Shown here piece by piece: positions 8,021 to 16,524 of a DNA stretch of 64,000 bases. Numbering within the stretch: position 1 is the stretch's first letter; the number at the start of each line of letters is the position of its first letter. The notes beneath the pieces were generated by a model. The model ran no database searches and was not told the DNA's origin. It saw nothing but the letters and a program-made list of their open reading frames with translations. The translations under genes and the position numbers were made by a program. Location: NCBI GenBank assembly GCA_015056145.1, contig SVGY01000001.1:496001-560000 (forward strand). Reading direction: 5' to 3'. Origin of the DNA: Clostridiales bacterium (GTDB lineage: Bacteria; Bacillota; Clostridia; Christensenellales; Aristaeellaceae).

Positions 8021-9139
8021 TTACTGGGTAACGTAAGCGCCGTTTACGATCTTCACAACCAGCGGAACCTTGGTAACAGCGCCGGAAGCATCCCACTGCA
8101 TGGTGCCGGTGGTGCCTTCAAAGGTCATGGTGGGGAAGTAAGCAACCAGCAGTTCGCAAACTTCGGCAGCGCTCATATCGGGGGTCACGCCGCAGGCGAT
8201 CATGGCATCGTAGAGGGCGTACACAGCATCGTAGCTGTCAGCGGCAAACTGAGTGGGCATGGTGCCGTAAGCGGTCATGTACTTCTCAGCAAAGCTGGCG
8301 GTTTCGGGGTCGTTGAGGTCGAAGGGGGTCAGCAGCATCACGTTCTCAGCCAGAGATACGTCGAAGCCTTCCATGGTCAGGATGCCGTCCATGCCGTCCA
8401 CGCCGAAGAACTGGGGCTGATACTCCATGTTCTTGGCCTGGTTGAGGATGGTGGAAGCGGGGGTGTAGTAGATGGGCAGGAACACCAGGTCAGCGCCGGC
8501 GTTCTTGGCGGCATTCAGCTGCACGGAGAAATCGGGGTTGGCGTCATCGGAGAAAGACTCGGTGGCGACCACTTCAAAGGGCTGATTGGCAGCCTCGGCC
8601 ACGAAGCCCTGGTAGATGCCGGTGGAGTATGCATCGGCGTTGTTGTAGATGATGGCAACCTTGGTGGCCAGGCCGTTTTCACCGATGTACTTGGCAGCGG
8701 TCTTGCCCTGCTCGGGGTCGGTGAAGCAGATCTGGTACATCATGTCGCGGCCCTCGGTAACGGAGGGAGAGGATGCAGAGGGGGTCAGCATGAACACACG
8801 GTCGTTGTAAGCCTCAGCAGCCACAGCAGCGCAGGGAGCAGAGGTAACGCAGCCGTTGATGACCTGCACTTCCCAGTCCATCAGGCTGTAGTAAGCGCCA
8901 ACGGAGCTCAGGGGATCATGCATATCGTCTTCAGCCTGGAAGGCGATCTGGATGCCGCCCTTTTCGTTGATTTCCTGAACAGCGATCTCAGCGCCCTGCT
9001 TGGCAGAAATGCCGTACACGGCAGCGCCGCCGGTCAGGGGGCCGATAAAACCAATTTTAAATGCGCCATCTGCCATTGCGGGCAGAGCCATGCACATAAC
9101 CATTGCGATGGTCATAACCAGTGCCACAAACTTTTTCAT
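8021..9139 (-). CDS. livJ: Branched-chain amino acid ABC transporter substrate-binding protein
   Basis: This 372-residue secreted binding protein has a signal peptide (lysines, then about 17 hydrophobic residues, ending near PAMA, residue 23). The type I periplasmic-binding fold opens with FKIGFIGPLTGGAAVYG, diagnostic of the Leu/Ile/Val group. In a Gram-positive cell it would be anchored or loosely held outside; no lipobox is visible. The ATG at 9139 has AGGAGG at 9 bases. It is the promoter-proximal and first gene of the importer operon. Confidence 0.92.
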   Translation of the reverse strand: MKKFVALVMTIAMVMCMALPAMADGAFKIGFIGPLTGGAAVYGISAKQGAEIAVQEINEKGGIQIAFQAEDDMHDPLSSVGAYYSLMDWEVQVINGCVTSAPCAAVAAEAYNDRVFMLTPSASSPSVTEGRDMMYQICFTDPEQGKTAAKYIGENGLATKVAIIYNNADAYSTGIYQGFVAEAANQPFEVVATESFSDDANPDFSVQLNAAKNAGADLVFLPIYYTPASTILNQAKNMEYQPQFFGVDGMDGILTMEGFDVSLAENVMLLTPFDLNDPETASFAEKYMTAYGTMPTQFAADSYDAVYALYDAMIACGVTPDMSAAEVCELLVAYFPTMTFEGTTGTMQWDASGAVTKVPLVVKIVNGAYVTQ

Positions 9140-9175
9140 GTTTCTTTTCCTCCTGTCATTACTTCCATACTTCAG

Positions 9176-9196
9176 CATTCCAGTGAGGCTGGAATG
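9176..9196 (-). promoter_or_regulatory. Hairpin in the livJ 5' untranslated region
   Basis: CATTCCAG (9176-9183) and CTGGAATG (9189-9196) form a perfect 8-base-pair stem between the promoter and the livJ ribosome site. It could protect the 5' end of the message or be an operator half-site pair. Confidence 0.4.
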
Positions 9197-9205
9197 TTAG
9201 AAGTT

Positions 9206-9234
9206 ATTATATCCTTATACATCAAAGATAGCAA
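9206..9234 (-). promoter_or_regulatory. livJ operon promoter
   Basis: On the minus strand TTGCTA (9229-9234) and a consensus TATAAT (9206-9211) are 17 bases apart, about 65 bases before livJ. This is the only good promoter in the gap to mnmA. Confidence 0.65.
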
Positions 9235-9290
9235 GCACAACAACTGTTTTTACCTGTTTTTATGATGTTTTTGTCTTATTGCATCCATTT

Positions 9291-10376
9291 TTATGCATTC
9301 CAGCATTCTTCCTCAATGGCGCCGCCAAGGCACACATCGTCCTGATACAACACCACGCTCTGCCCGGGGGTAATGGCCCTTTGCCTGTCGTCGGCCTCGA
9401 TGATGAGCTCCTCGCCCCTGAGGGTCACAGTTACGGGCTGATCAGGCTGACGATAGCGGAAACGGGCGGTGCAGCGGAAACTTTGTCCATCGGAAACCGG
9501 GGCTGCTCCTGCGATCCAGGTAGGCTGCGTCGCTCTGATAAATCGGCTGTAGAGCCGGGGACTGTCTTCGCCCTGAGCCACCAGCAGCACGTTTCTTTCC
9601 AGATCCTTGCCGATAACGAACCAGCTTCTGCCATCGCCCCTGCCGCCAATGCCAAGGCCTTTTCGCTGGCCAAGAGTATAATAGGAAAGGCCGATGTGCT
9701 CCCCTACCTTTTCGCCGCTTTCGGTGAGCATATCGCCGGCCTGCATGGGCAAAAAGCCCTGCAAGAACTGGCGGAAGTTGCGCTCGCCGATGAAGCATAC
9801 TCCGGTAGAATCCTTTTTGGCAAATACGGGCAGATGATGATCTTCTGCGATTTTTCTTACTTCCTGCTTTGTCATATGCCCCACCGGGAACAGGGAACGC
9901 TCCAGCTGAGCCTCCTTGAGCATATACAGAAAATAACTCTGGTCTTTATTGGGATCCGAGCCCTTCAGCAGCACCGCATGCCCGTCCCGTATTTCACTGC
10001 GGACAAAATGTCCGGTAGCCATTCGGCCTGCGCCAAGCTGGGTGGCGTAATCCAGAAAAGCTTTGAATTTGATCTCCCGGTTGCACAGCACATCCGGATT
10101 GGGGGTGCGGCCCTTTTTGTACTCCTCCAAAAAATAGGAAAAGACCCGGTCATAGTACTCCTTCACAAAATTGACAGAGTAGCACGGAATGTCTATCTCG
10201 TCGCATACCTGCTGTACATCCTCCCAGTCAGCAGCGGCGGTACAGGTGCCGTTATCGTCTTTTTCCTCCCAATTTTTCATAAACACGCCCACCACGTCGT
10301 AACCCTGCTGCTTGAGCAAAAGCGCCGCCACAGAGCTGTCCACGCCGCCAGACATGCCGATTACAATTCTTTCCAT
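9291..10376 (-). CDS. mnmA: tRNA-specific 2-thiouridylase MnmA
   Basis: This 361-residue enzyme thiolates U34 of tRNAs for Lys, Glu and Gln. The PP-loop SGGVDSS is at residues 9-15. The two catalytic cysteines are in PNPDVLCNREIKF (C98) and TGVCFIGERNF (C194). The C-terminal beta-barrel domain is complete. The start codon abuts the stop of the upstream HAD-thymidylate kinase gene, with its GGAGG inside that gene's last codons, so the two are coupled. Confidence 0.95.
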   Translation of the reverse strand: MERIVIGMSGGVDSSVAALLLKQQGYDVVGVFMKNWEEKDDNGTCTAAADWEDVQQVCDEIDIPCYSVNFVKEYYDRVFSYFLEEYKKGRTPNPDVLCNREIKFKAFLDYATQLGAGRMATGHFVRSEIRDGHAVLLKGSDPNKDQSYFLYMLKEAQLERSLFPVGHMTKQEVRKIAEDHHLPVFAKKDSTGVCFIGERNFRQFLQGFLPMQAGDMLTESGEKVGEHIGLSYYTLGQRKGLGIGGRGDGRSWFVIGKDLERNVLLVAQGEDSPRLYSRFIRATQPTWIAGAAPVSDGQSFRCTARFRYRQPDQPVTVTLRGEELIIEADDRQRAITPGQSVVLYQDDVCLGGAIEEECWNA

Positions 10377-11675
10377 TTATGCCTCCTGCTTCCATTCCGG
10401 CTCAAGGCGGGCCAGAACCTTTGTAAGCACATCTTTTGCGATGGAATCGATATCCCGGGATGCATCCACCCGGATAAAACGCTGATCCCCCTGGGCAAGA
10501 AGCTCCTGATAAGCTGCCTCCACACGCTGATGGAATGCATCCCCAGCCAGTTCAAGCCGATCCGGCTCCGACGCACTGAATCTGCGCCGGATGGCCTGCT
10601 GATGATCGATATCCAGATAGACGGTAGCTTCCGGCAGCATGCCATCCACCGCCGGAGCATTGATCTGCTGAACCAGTTTCACGCCCAGCTGCCGGCCTCC
10701 GCCCTGATAGGCCACGGAGCTGTCCACAAAGCGATCGCTGAACACCACCCGTCCCTTCTCCACTCCGGGGCGGATGACCTCGCTGACGTGCTGTGCCCGG
10801 GAAGCGGCATATAGCAGCGCCTCGCACACCGGGCTCATTTCCATATTATCCTTGCTGAGGATAATGCGCCGGATTTCCTCGCTGATGGGACATCCGCCGG
10901 GCTCCCGGGTACGATGCACATCAAAGCCATACTGGACGAGACTTTTTTCCAGCAAATTTGCCTGGGTGGTCTTGCCGCTGCCGTCAGGGCCTTCCATGGT
11001 AATGAACCAGCCACGGGGCGTTTCTGCATCAGGGCAGAGCAGTTTTTGCAACGCATCCGCATCGTGGACGACATAATCCGCACCGGCCGTTTCCAGCTCT
11101 ATAACGGAACCACAGCCAAAGCTGACGCCGATGCTTTCGATTCCGGCTTCTTTGGCGCCTTCCACGTCAAATTTTCGGTCGCCCACCATCACGGCCCGAC
11201 GGTATTTCTCCGGCAATGCACGGCGAATCAGCTCCGGTTTGCCCAACTTGTCCTTTCCCATGCCCTCTCCCATAATCACATCAAAAAGATGATCCATGGC
11301 AAAATCATGGAGAATCAGCTGACAGGTTTTCTGAGGCTTGGAAGAGGCCAGAGCCACATGAATGCCGCAGTTTTTCAGCACATGCAGAAGCTGGCGCATG
11401 CCGGGAAACACCCGGTAGCGAAAACGGCCTTTATATAGAAAATCTTCAAGATAATTCTGCACTGCTTCTTCAATCCGTTCCTCCGGCACCTGAAGCAGTT
11501 CACGGAAGGAGTCCCGCAGCGGCGGCCCCACCACCATCCGCAGATCTGTTTTTTCCGGAACAGGCAAACCCATCTTGTCCATGGCGCATGCAACAGACGA
11601 TGTAATCCCTTCCTCCGCATCAAAAACAGTGCCGTCAAGGTCAAAAACCACCGCATCAAAAGGGAACTGGCTCAT
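10377..11675 (-). CDS. HAD-family phosphatase fused to thymidylate kinase
   Basis: This is a single 432-residue frame with two full domains. Residues 1-215 are a HAD phosphatase of the Gph/PpaX kind: motif I DLDGT (12-16), ASSKP (110-114) and motif IV GDRKFD (165-170). Residues about 220-432 are dTMP kinase: P-loop GPDGSGKTT (229-237), the DR box SDRFVDSS (313-320) and TREPGG (257-262). The kinase makes dTDP for DNA synthesis; the phosphatase substrate is unknown. The linker contains no stop or internal start signal that I can find. The ATG at 11675 follows GGGAGGGG. It is co-transcribed with mnmA. Confidence 0.9.
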   Translation of the reverse strand: MSQFPFDAVVFDLDGTVFDAEEGITSSVACAMDKMGLPVPEKTDLRMVVGPPLRDSFRELLQVPEERIEEAVQNYLEDFLYKGRFRYRVFPGMRQLLHVLKNCGIHVALASSKPQKTCQLILHDFAMDHLFDVIMGEGMGKDKLGKPELIRRALPEKYRRAVMVGDRKFDVEGAKEAGIESIGVSFGCGSVIELETAGADYVVHDADALQKLLCPDAETPRGWFITMEGPDGSGKTTQANLLEKSLVQYGFDVHRTREPGGCPISEEIRRIILSKDNMEMSPVCEALLYAASRAQHVSEVIRPGVEKGRVVFSDRFVDSSVAYQGGGRQLGVKLVQQINAPAVDGMLPEATVYLDIDHQQAIRRRFSASEPDRLELAGDAFHQRVEAAYQELLAQGDQRFIRVDASRDIDSIAKDVLTKVLARLEPEWKQEA

Positions 11676-11794
11676 ACCTTTCCCCTCCCGTCAAAGTAAT
11701 TATTTCAGCATCTTTAAGCATAACACAAAAGGCAGCCAGATAACAAGCGCCTGAACTATCCGGAAGAAAAATCCATCTTTTTTAAAAAAAGTGA

Positions 11795-11823
11795 TTGACG
11801 AACTGCCCCAAAGCTGGTATACT
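11795..11823 (+). promoter_or_regulatory. Promoter of the serine tRNA pair
   Basis: TTGACG (11795-11800) and TATACT (11818-11823) are 17 bases apart. The predicted start is about 17 bases before the first tRNA. Confidence 0.75.
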
Positions 11824-11846
11824 AATTTCTGCTGGTTCCACAATGT

Positions 11847-11935
11847 GGAGAGATGGCCGAGCGGTTGAAGGCGCTGGTCTTGAAAACCAGTGATACCGAA
11901 AGGTACCGGGGGTTCGAATCCCTCTCTCTCCGCCA
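11847..11935 (+). tRNA. tRNA-Ser (anticodon UGA)
   Basis: Acceptor GGAGAGA pairs with TCTCTCC, followed by discriminator G and an encoded CCA. The anticodon stem-loop is CTGGT CTTGAAA ACCAG, giving UGA. A long variable arm (GATACCGAAAGGTACC) and GGTTCGAATCC T arm confirm a class II serine tRNA. Confidence 0.95.
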
Positions 11936-11958
11936 GTTTTATATTCACCGTCCACCAT

Positions 11959-12049
11959 GGAGAAGTACCCAAGTGGCCGAAGGGGCTCCCCTGCTAAGGG
12001 AGTAGTGTTCGAAAGGGCAGCGAGGGTTCAAATCCCTCCTTCTCCGCCA
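11959..12049 (+). tRNA. tRNA-Ser (anticodon GCU)
   Basis: Acceptor GGAGAAG pairs with CTTCTCC, with discriminator G and encoded CCA. The anticodon arm CTCCC CTGCTAA GGGAG gives GCU. The long variable arm and GGTTCAAATCC T arm fit a class II serine tRNA. It is 23 bases after the first and shares its transcript. Confidence 0.95.
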
Positions 12050-12086
12050 AAAAAAGTCTGAGAATAATTAGTTTTCAGACTTTTTT
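12050..12086. terminator. Terminator after the tRNA pair
   Basis: AAAAAAGTCTGA pairs with TTCAGACTTTTTT around an AT-rich loop. T runs lie on both strands, so it could also stop minus-strand transcription. Confidence 0.85.
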
Positions 12087-12218
12087 CTGTTTTCCTCAAT
12101 ATCCACCACAGCCCTCTTGGCTTCCCCTGCACAGCCAAGCCCTTGCCGGTAGGATTTTCCCCACTGCTTATCGAACTTGTTTTGTGTACCACATATTTGC
12201 AAAAAGGGGGGCTTTCCC

Positions 12219-12647
12219 GTGCTGTACACTGCGCTAACCAAAAAGGCCATGAAAATCGCCTTTGACGCTCACAAAGATCAGACCGACAAAACCGGTCTTC
12301 CCTACATTTTCCATCCTTTCCACCTTGCAGAGCAGATGACGGACGAAGCGACGGTCTGTGTGGCCCTTTTGCACGACGTTGTGGAGGATACGGATATCAC
12401 TTTCGATCAGCTGAAAATGGAAGGTTTTCCCAACGAGATCCTCCAGGCACTCAAATTGCTCACCCATGACCAATCCGTCCCCTACATGGACTATGTGAAG
12501 GAAATCAAATCAAACCCCATTGCCGTCAAAGTAAAACTGGCCGATTTAACTCACAACAGCGACCTGACACGAATGGATGTTGTGGACGAATGGGCTGTCC
12601 GCAGAACAGAGAAGTATCAGAAGGCTATCGAATTGCTTAAAGAGTAA
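12219..12647 (+). CDS. HD-domain phosphohydrolase (RelA/SpoT hydrolase-like)
   Basis: This is a compact 142-residue HD protein resembling only the hydrolase domain of SpoT. Visible metal ligands are HPFHLAE, the LLHDVVEDT pair (HD) and KLADLTHNSD. The GTG at 12219 is preferred: it gives the VLYTALTKKAMK N-terminus expected for this family and follows AAGGGGGG; an ATG at 12177 has no such support. Without a synthetase domain it could only hydrolyse (p)ppGpp or a related nucleotide; this is inferred from the family. It stands alone downstream of the tRNAs. Confidence 0.85.
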   Translation: MLYTALTKKAMKIAFDAHKDQTDKTGLPYIFHPFHLAEQMTDEATVCVALLHDVVEDTDITFDQLKMEGFPNEILQALKLLTHDQSVPYMDYVKEIKSNPIAVKVKLADLTHNSDLTRMDVVDEWAVRRTEKYQKAIELLKE

Positions 12648-12663
12648 TTGCGCCAACAAAAAA

Positions 12664-13458
12664 TTATTTCTCTGATAAAGCGTCACTATATTTCCATAAA
12701 AACCCACCACAACTTTTTCTTCTACCATTACATACAGCGCTTATTTTGCTGTTTTGCAAACCTAAAATACGTCCGGCTTCAGAAGCAGATGAAAAGCGCA
12801 TCACTTCCTCACCTGATGTATCATACTGAATAACTGGACGTCCATTAGCACTCCCAATCTTTTTTCTTGTTTCCTCAGAAACTGTATGCCCCTTTAGTTT
12901 GTTAACACGTTTCTGTATAGTTTCTTGTGACTGTTTTACACCATACATAGGATTTTTTTCACCCATATGAGCAACGCTGAGCTTTTTTCTCGTTTCTATA
13001 GAAACAGCGTGTCCCATTAAACCAGAAGATCGTTTGGCAATCTGCTCTGTTGACTGTTTTTTGCCTTTTTTCGCAAGGCTAAGTTTTCTTCTTGTTTCGA
13101 GAGAAGCGGTTTTTCCTTTGTTAGATGGAATGCGACCACGCATGGAACAAGCGATTTTATTCCGTGTTTCTACCGAAATGAATTTTTCTTTTCCGCCGAG
13201 AACATAACTTGCACGAGCTTGACCAACAGATTTAAGTTTTTCTCCATAGTTTTTTTCAAAATCAAGAGCGTCTTGCTCGCAGCAAAACTCTTTGAGTATT
13301 CTATAATCACACTCATATTTGTTCTTAATTGCAAGAAAATGTTTATTTCTATCCTTGTTTGAAGTAACTCGATTACCAGACCCTTTCCCTACATAGAAAA
13401 CTTCTCCCGTGGCTTTAATATACCATTCATAAACATAATATTTCTTCACTTCATGCAA
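12664..13458 (-). CDS. Free-standing GIY-YIG homing-type endonuclease with NUMOD repeats
   Basis: The 264-residue protein starts with a GIY-YIG nuclease domain (YYVYEWYI, then FYVGKGSGNR; catalytic glutamate likely in DFEKNYGEK). It then has three NUMOD3-type DNA-binding motifs of the form E(T/S)R(R/K)KLSxAxxGK between residues about 95 and 200. It ends with an IENR1/NUMOD1-like helix region (ASEAGRILGLQNSKISAVC) and FLWKY. The gene is clearly more AT-rich than its neighbours. The start is TTG at 13458 after AAAGGAG. It is not inside a visible intron or another gene. A phage or mobile intron origin is likely. Confidence 0.85.
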   Translation of the reverse strand: MHEVKKYYVYEWYIKATGEVFYVGKGSGNRVTSNKDRNKHFLAIKNKYECDYRILKEFCCEQDALDFEKNYGEKLKSVGQARASYVLGGKEKFISVETRNKIACSMRGRIPSNKGKTASLETRRKLSLAKKGKKQSTEQIAKRSSGLMGHAVSIETRKKLSVAHMGEKNPMYGVKQSQETIQKRVNKLKGHTVSEETRKKIGSANGRPVIQYDTSGEEVMRFSSASEAGRILGLQNSKISAVCNGRRKSCGGFLWKYSDALSEK

Positions 13459-13516
13459 ACACTTTCAACTCCTTTCAGGATATCACTCAGTAGATATGCT
13501 ATTTTTGTCTTATCTC

Positions 13517-13545
13517 AATTTACAGACAAAATACTATGGTTACAA
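13517..13545 (-). promoter_or_regulatory. Candidate promoter of the GIY-YIG gene
   Basis: On the minus strand TTGTAA (13540-13545) and TAAATT (13517-13522) are 17 bases apart, about 60 bases before the gene. The rest of the 339-base gap (13459-13797) is AT-rich, and I see nothing else in it. Confidence 0.4.
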
Positions 13546-13797
13546 GAATAGCGTTTTTTCAGAATGATAACAAGTAAAAAATTCGATAGAAAGAGGAGAT
13601 TTCCTTTCGTAGTGTTTTTTGATTAGGTTTATGTAGATTTCAAGTTCGACACAGAACTGAATCCCTTCTGGCATTGTGGTATTTCTCCTTATGTATTAAC
13701 TCATTCCCGGAAAACCCACAAAAAGCAGCGAGCACCTGCAAGAAATTCTCCCTCCGCTTCGTTTACATAATATCCCAACAAAAACGGAGGCATCATC

Positions 13798-14769
13798 ATG
13801 CGAAAGCCGATTTTCCTTCTTCTTGCGCTCCTCCTTCTTTTTTCTTCCCTCCCCTGTGCCCTTGCCGCCGACCCTGCCATCCCTGCGGACGAGGACTTGG
13901 TACATTCCCTTCTGCCCGAATATACACTTGTGGAAGGCCATGTATATAAAAACCAAATGCGCCTTCTCATGCGCAAAGCCGATAATACCCTGGTTTTTGT
14001 GGGCTGCTTGCAAACGGAAAGCGGCGCCTGGATCACGCATCAAAGCAGTCCCCTTCCGGAGGGAACTATCCTCGGCGTGGAAAACTTTGTGGACTCTCTG
14101 GGCATTCCCAGCGGAGATTATTTCTTTACCGTCAGTGTAAGCCCCGATGCAGCAGGTGTCTGGGGCGTAAGTATGTTCTACCCCAATGACGGTTCCCTCT
14201 TCCAAAGCGGTACGAACTGGATATCCGACGGTGTCCACCCGGTGGAAGGGCTTTTCGGCACCACCCCCTGGAGCAACCTTGCCCACATCGACTGGCTCAG
14301 ACTGCCGGCCAGCTATGAAGAAGCCGCCGCCCTGCTCAACACCGAGCGCTGGGCCGTAGTGAGCAATCCCAACCCCGCCGACCGGTTGCACCTTCGCACC
14401 GAGCAAAGCCGAAGCGCTGCCTCCCTTGGCAAATACTACAACGGCACGCCTGTTCGGGTACTGAAGCGTGATGGAAACTGGACGCAGGTGGAAATCTGCG
14501 GTATTACCGGCTGGATGATGACGGAATTCCTGGCCTTCCGGGATGATATGAAAAATGTCGAATATGCAGGGCCTTGGCTTCACCACAAAAACGAAAGCAC
14601 TGCCCTGTACTTCTCGCCGGACAAAGCCACCATAACCCGAATGGCAGACCAGAGTGAAAGCCTCTACGTCATGGGCATCGTGGGCCAGGAATGGTATCAT
14701 GTTTGGCTGCCTTACAGCAACGAATTCGCTTATGTGACTATAGATTCCCTCACCCCTGGCAACGGCTGA
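13798..14769 (+). CDS. Secreted SH3-domain protein
   Basis: A 323-residue protein with a signal peptide (MRKP, hydrophobic core, cleavage near ALA at residue 23). Residues about 185-250 are a bacterial SH3 domain: LHLRTEQSRSAASLGKYYNG, then TPVRVLKRDGNWTQVEICG and TGWMMTEFL. The flanking regions are beta-rich with no enzyme motifs. Bacterial SH3 domains often bind peptidoglycan, so a cell-wall location is inferred. CGGAGG lies 8 bases before the ATG. Confidence 0.8.
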   Translation: MRKPIFLLLALLLLFSSLPCALAADPAIPADEDLVHSLLPEYTLVEGHVYKNQMRLLMRKADNTLVFVGCLQTESGAWITHQSSPLPEGTILGVENFVDSLGIPSGDYFFTVSVSPDAAGVWGVSMFYPNDGSLFQSGTNWISDGVHPVEGLFGTTPWSNLAHIDWLRLPASYEEAAALLNTERWAVVSNPNPADRLHLRTEQSRSAASLGKYYNGTPVRVLKRDGNWTQVEICGITGWMMTEFLAFRDDMKNVEYAGPWLHHKNESTALYFSPDKATITRMADQSESLYVMGIVGQEWYHVWLPYSNEFAYVTIDSLTPGNG

Positions 14770-14789
14770 TTTTTTCAGTTAGGCTGGCA

Positions 14790-14818
14790 TTGCTTTTTCC
14801 CTTGGGATGTGCTATTCT
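14790..14818 (+). promoter_or_regulatory. Promoter of the pnuC-like gene
   Basis: TTGCTT (14790-14795) and TATTCT (14813-14818) are 17 bases apart, with an extended -10 TG at 14810-14811. The predicted start near 14825 gives a leader of about 100 bases. Confidence 0.6.
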
Positions 14819-14824
14819 CTTATC

Positions 14825-14905
14825 ACTGCCACCGGGTAGGAATGCAGCAGGCATTCGTATGTGCATCGTTAGGTCTTTGAAGATGCATATGCGAATGCCT
14901 TTTTT
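14825..14905 (+). promoter_or_regulatory. Transcription attenuator / candidate riboswitch before pnuC
   Basis: An 18-base-pair stem (14850-14867 with 14882-14899, two G-U pairs) followed by six Ts is an intrinsic terminator ending 18 bases before the pnuC start. GAATGC (14840-14845) can instead pair with GCATTC (14851-14856), using the left arm of the terminator, so an alternative anti-terminator exists. I do not recognise a known aptamer (no TPP, preQ1-I or FMN core), but the layout is that of a regulated leader. Confidence 0.65.
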
Positions 14906-14923
14906 GTCGGGGAGGATGCAAGT

Positions 14924-15628
14924 TTGAAAAGCCCAGAAAGAAAGAACAGGTTATGGAGATATTTCACCGTTATGGAAAAGGGACTGTGGAGCACATCCGC
15001 ATGGCTGATCATCCTTGCCTTTTTCCTTTTTGACAGGAAGAACCTGCTCAATCTGTGTGCTTCGCTGGTTGGGGTCACTTCCCTGATTTTCAATGCCAAA
15101 GGAAACCCTGTCGGTCAGGTGCTGATGGTGCTTTTCAGCCTGATGTACGGCGTGATCTCCTGGAGTTTTCGTTACTATGGCGAAATGATCACCTATCTTG
15201 GCATGACCATGCCCATGGCGGTGGTGGCGCTGGTCAGCTGGCTGAAAAATCCTTTCAATGGTAATCGTGCCGAGGTGAAAGTAAACCTCCTTTCCGTCCC
15301 GGAAACCCTTTTTGCTTTCGCACTCAGCACATTGGTCAGCGTTGGCTTTTACTTCATACTCGCCTATTTCCACACCGCAAATTTGTTACTGAGCACGCTG
15401 TCGGTTTTTACCAGTTTTCTGGCAGTCTACCTCACCTTCCGGCGCAGTCCCTGGTTTACCATCGCCTACGCTGCCAACGATATTGTTCTTGTTGGGCTAT
15501 GGGCTCTGGCCTCCCGCAGCAATCCATCATACCTTTCGGTAATGGTATGCTTTGTGGCGTTTCTGGCAAACGATATTTATGGATTTATCAGCTGGCGGAG
15601 GATGCAGCTGCGGCAGGCAGCGGCTTGA
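14924..15628 (+). CDS. pnuC: PnuC-family vitamin/nucleoside transporter
   Basis: The 234-residue membrane protein has about seven to eight hydrophobic segments and PnuC features: GNPVGQVLMVLFSLMYGVIS, the E-rich loop before a tryptophan pair, and a C-terminal FLANDIYGFISW. PnuC proteins import nicotinamide riboside by facilitated diffusion; close relatives carry thiamine or riboflavin, so the substrate is not settled. The start is TTG at 14924 after GGGGAGGA. The gene sits directly behind a terminator-type leader, which implies control by a ligand or protein. Confidence 0.82.
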   Translation: MKSPERKNRLWRYFTVMEKGLWSTSAWLIILAFFLFDRKNLLNLCASLVGVTSLIFNAKGNPVGQVLMVLFSLMYGVISWSFRYYGEMITYLGMTMPMAVVALVSWLKNPFNGNRAEVKVNLLSVPETLFAFALSTLVSVGFYFILAYFHTANLLLSTLSVFTSFLAVYLTFRRSPWFTIAYAANDIVLVGLWALASRSNPSYLSVMVCFVAFLANDIYGFISWRRMQLRQAAA

Positions 15629-15682
15629 CGTCCTGAACCCGTCATTTTATAATTATGTCCTACCCTTTTGAAGGAGTTTGTT

Positions 15683-16516
15683 ATGAGCAAATATATATCC
15701 ACACAACGGATCATCATCCCCACAAAATGGGGAAAAATGAAGATGCTTCTCCTCCGCCCCCGGAAGAATGCGCTGCCCGACGAAAAAACCCCTGGCATTC
15801 TCTGGATTCATGGCGGCGGCTATGCTACAGGCATGGCTTCCATGGTGTTTTTTTCCCGGGCGAAGGCGCTGGTCAAAAAATACGGTGCGGTGGTCATCGC
15901 ACCCAACTACCGTCTGTCCGGTAAGGCGCCTTACCCCGCCGCCCTGGAGGATTGTCATGAAGCCTTGCTGTACCTCAAAAACCATGCCGTCGAGCTAGGC
16001 GTAAATCCCCGTCAGATCATGGTGGGTGGAGAAAGCGCCGGAGGAGGCCTTACGGCTGCACTGTGCCTTTACGCACGGGACAAAGGCACAGTGAACATTG
16101 CTTATCAGATGCCCCTCTACCCCATGCTTGATGACCGGGACACCGATTCTTCCCGAAATAATCATGCTCTTCCGTGGAACACAGCCTTCAACCACGCCGC
16201 ATGGAAAATGTACCTGCGCAATGCCGCCGACGGTGATCCCTCCGTCTATGCCGCACCCGCCCGCTGCAATGATTATTCTTCTCTGCCCCCGGCATACACC
16301 TTTGTGGGCAGCCGTGAACCCTTCTACTGCGAAACACTCTCCTATGTGGAACGCCTGCAAAGCGCAGGGGTAGAGGCCTCGGTGGACGTATACCCCACCA
16401 GCATGCATGCCTTTGATATGCTGGCCCCTTTCCGCAAAATCAGCAAGGAAGCCATCGCCCGTTTTGAAGAAAAGTATCTCTATGCCGTCCAGCATTACTT
16501 CGCTGATCAAGAGTGA
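15683..16516 (+). CDS. Alpha/beta hydrolase, HSL-type esterase
   Basis: This is a 277-residue cytoplasmic esterase. The oxyanion-hole motif HGGGY follows ILWI at about residue 43. The nucleophile elbow is GGESAGG, with the catalytic serine near residue 118. A late aspartate and the histidine in SMHAFDM complete a plausible triad. The HGGG motif places it with hormone-sensitive-lipase-like carboxylesterases; the substrate is unknown. GAAGGAG precedes the ATG at 15683. It is monocistronic with a clear terminator. Confidence 0.85.
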   Translation: MSKYISTQRIIIPTKWGKMKMLLLRPRKNALPDEKTPGILWIHGGGYATGMASMVFFSRAKALVKKYGAVVIAPNYRLSGKAPYPAALEDCHEALLYLKNHAVELGVNPRQIMVGGESAGGGLTAALCLYARDKGTVNIAYQMPLYPMLDDRDTDSSRNNHALPWNTAFNHAAWKMYLRNAADGDPSVYAAPARCNDYSSLPPAYTFVGSREPFYCETLSYVERLQSAGVEASVDVYPTSMHAFDMLAPFRKISKEAIARFEEKYLYAVQHYFADQE

Positions 16517-16524
16517 TTTTCCCT

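Noticed and set aside
12068..12250. Minus-strand frame of 60 codons ending in the tRNA terminator
   Set aside because: Its end does coincide with a bidirectional terminator and its last 35 residues look protein-like, but it has no ribosome site and overlaps the start of the HD gene. It was kept out as unproven.
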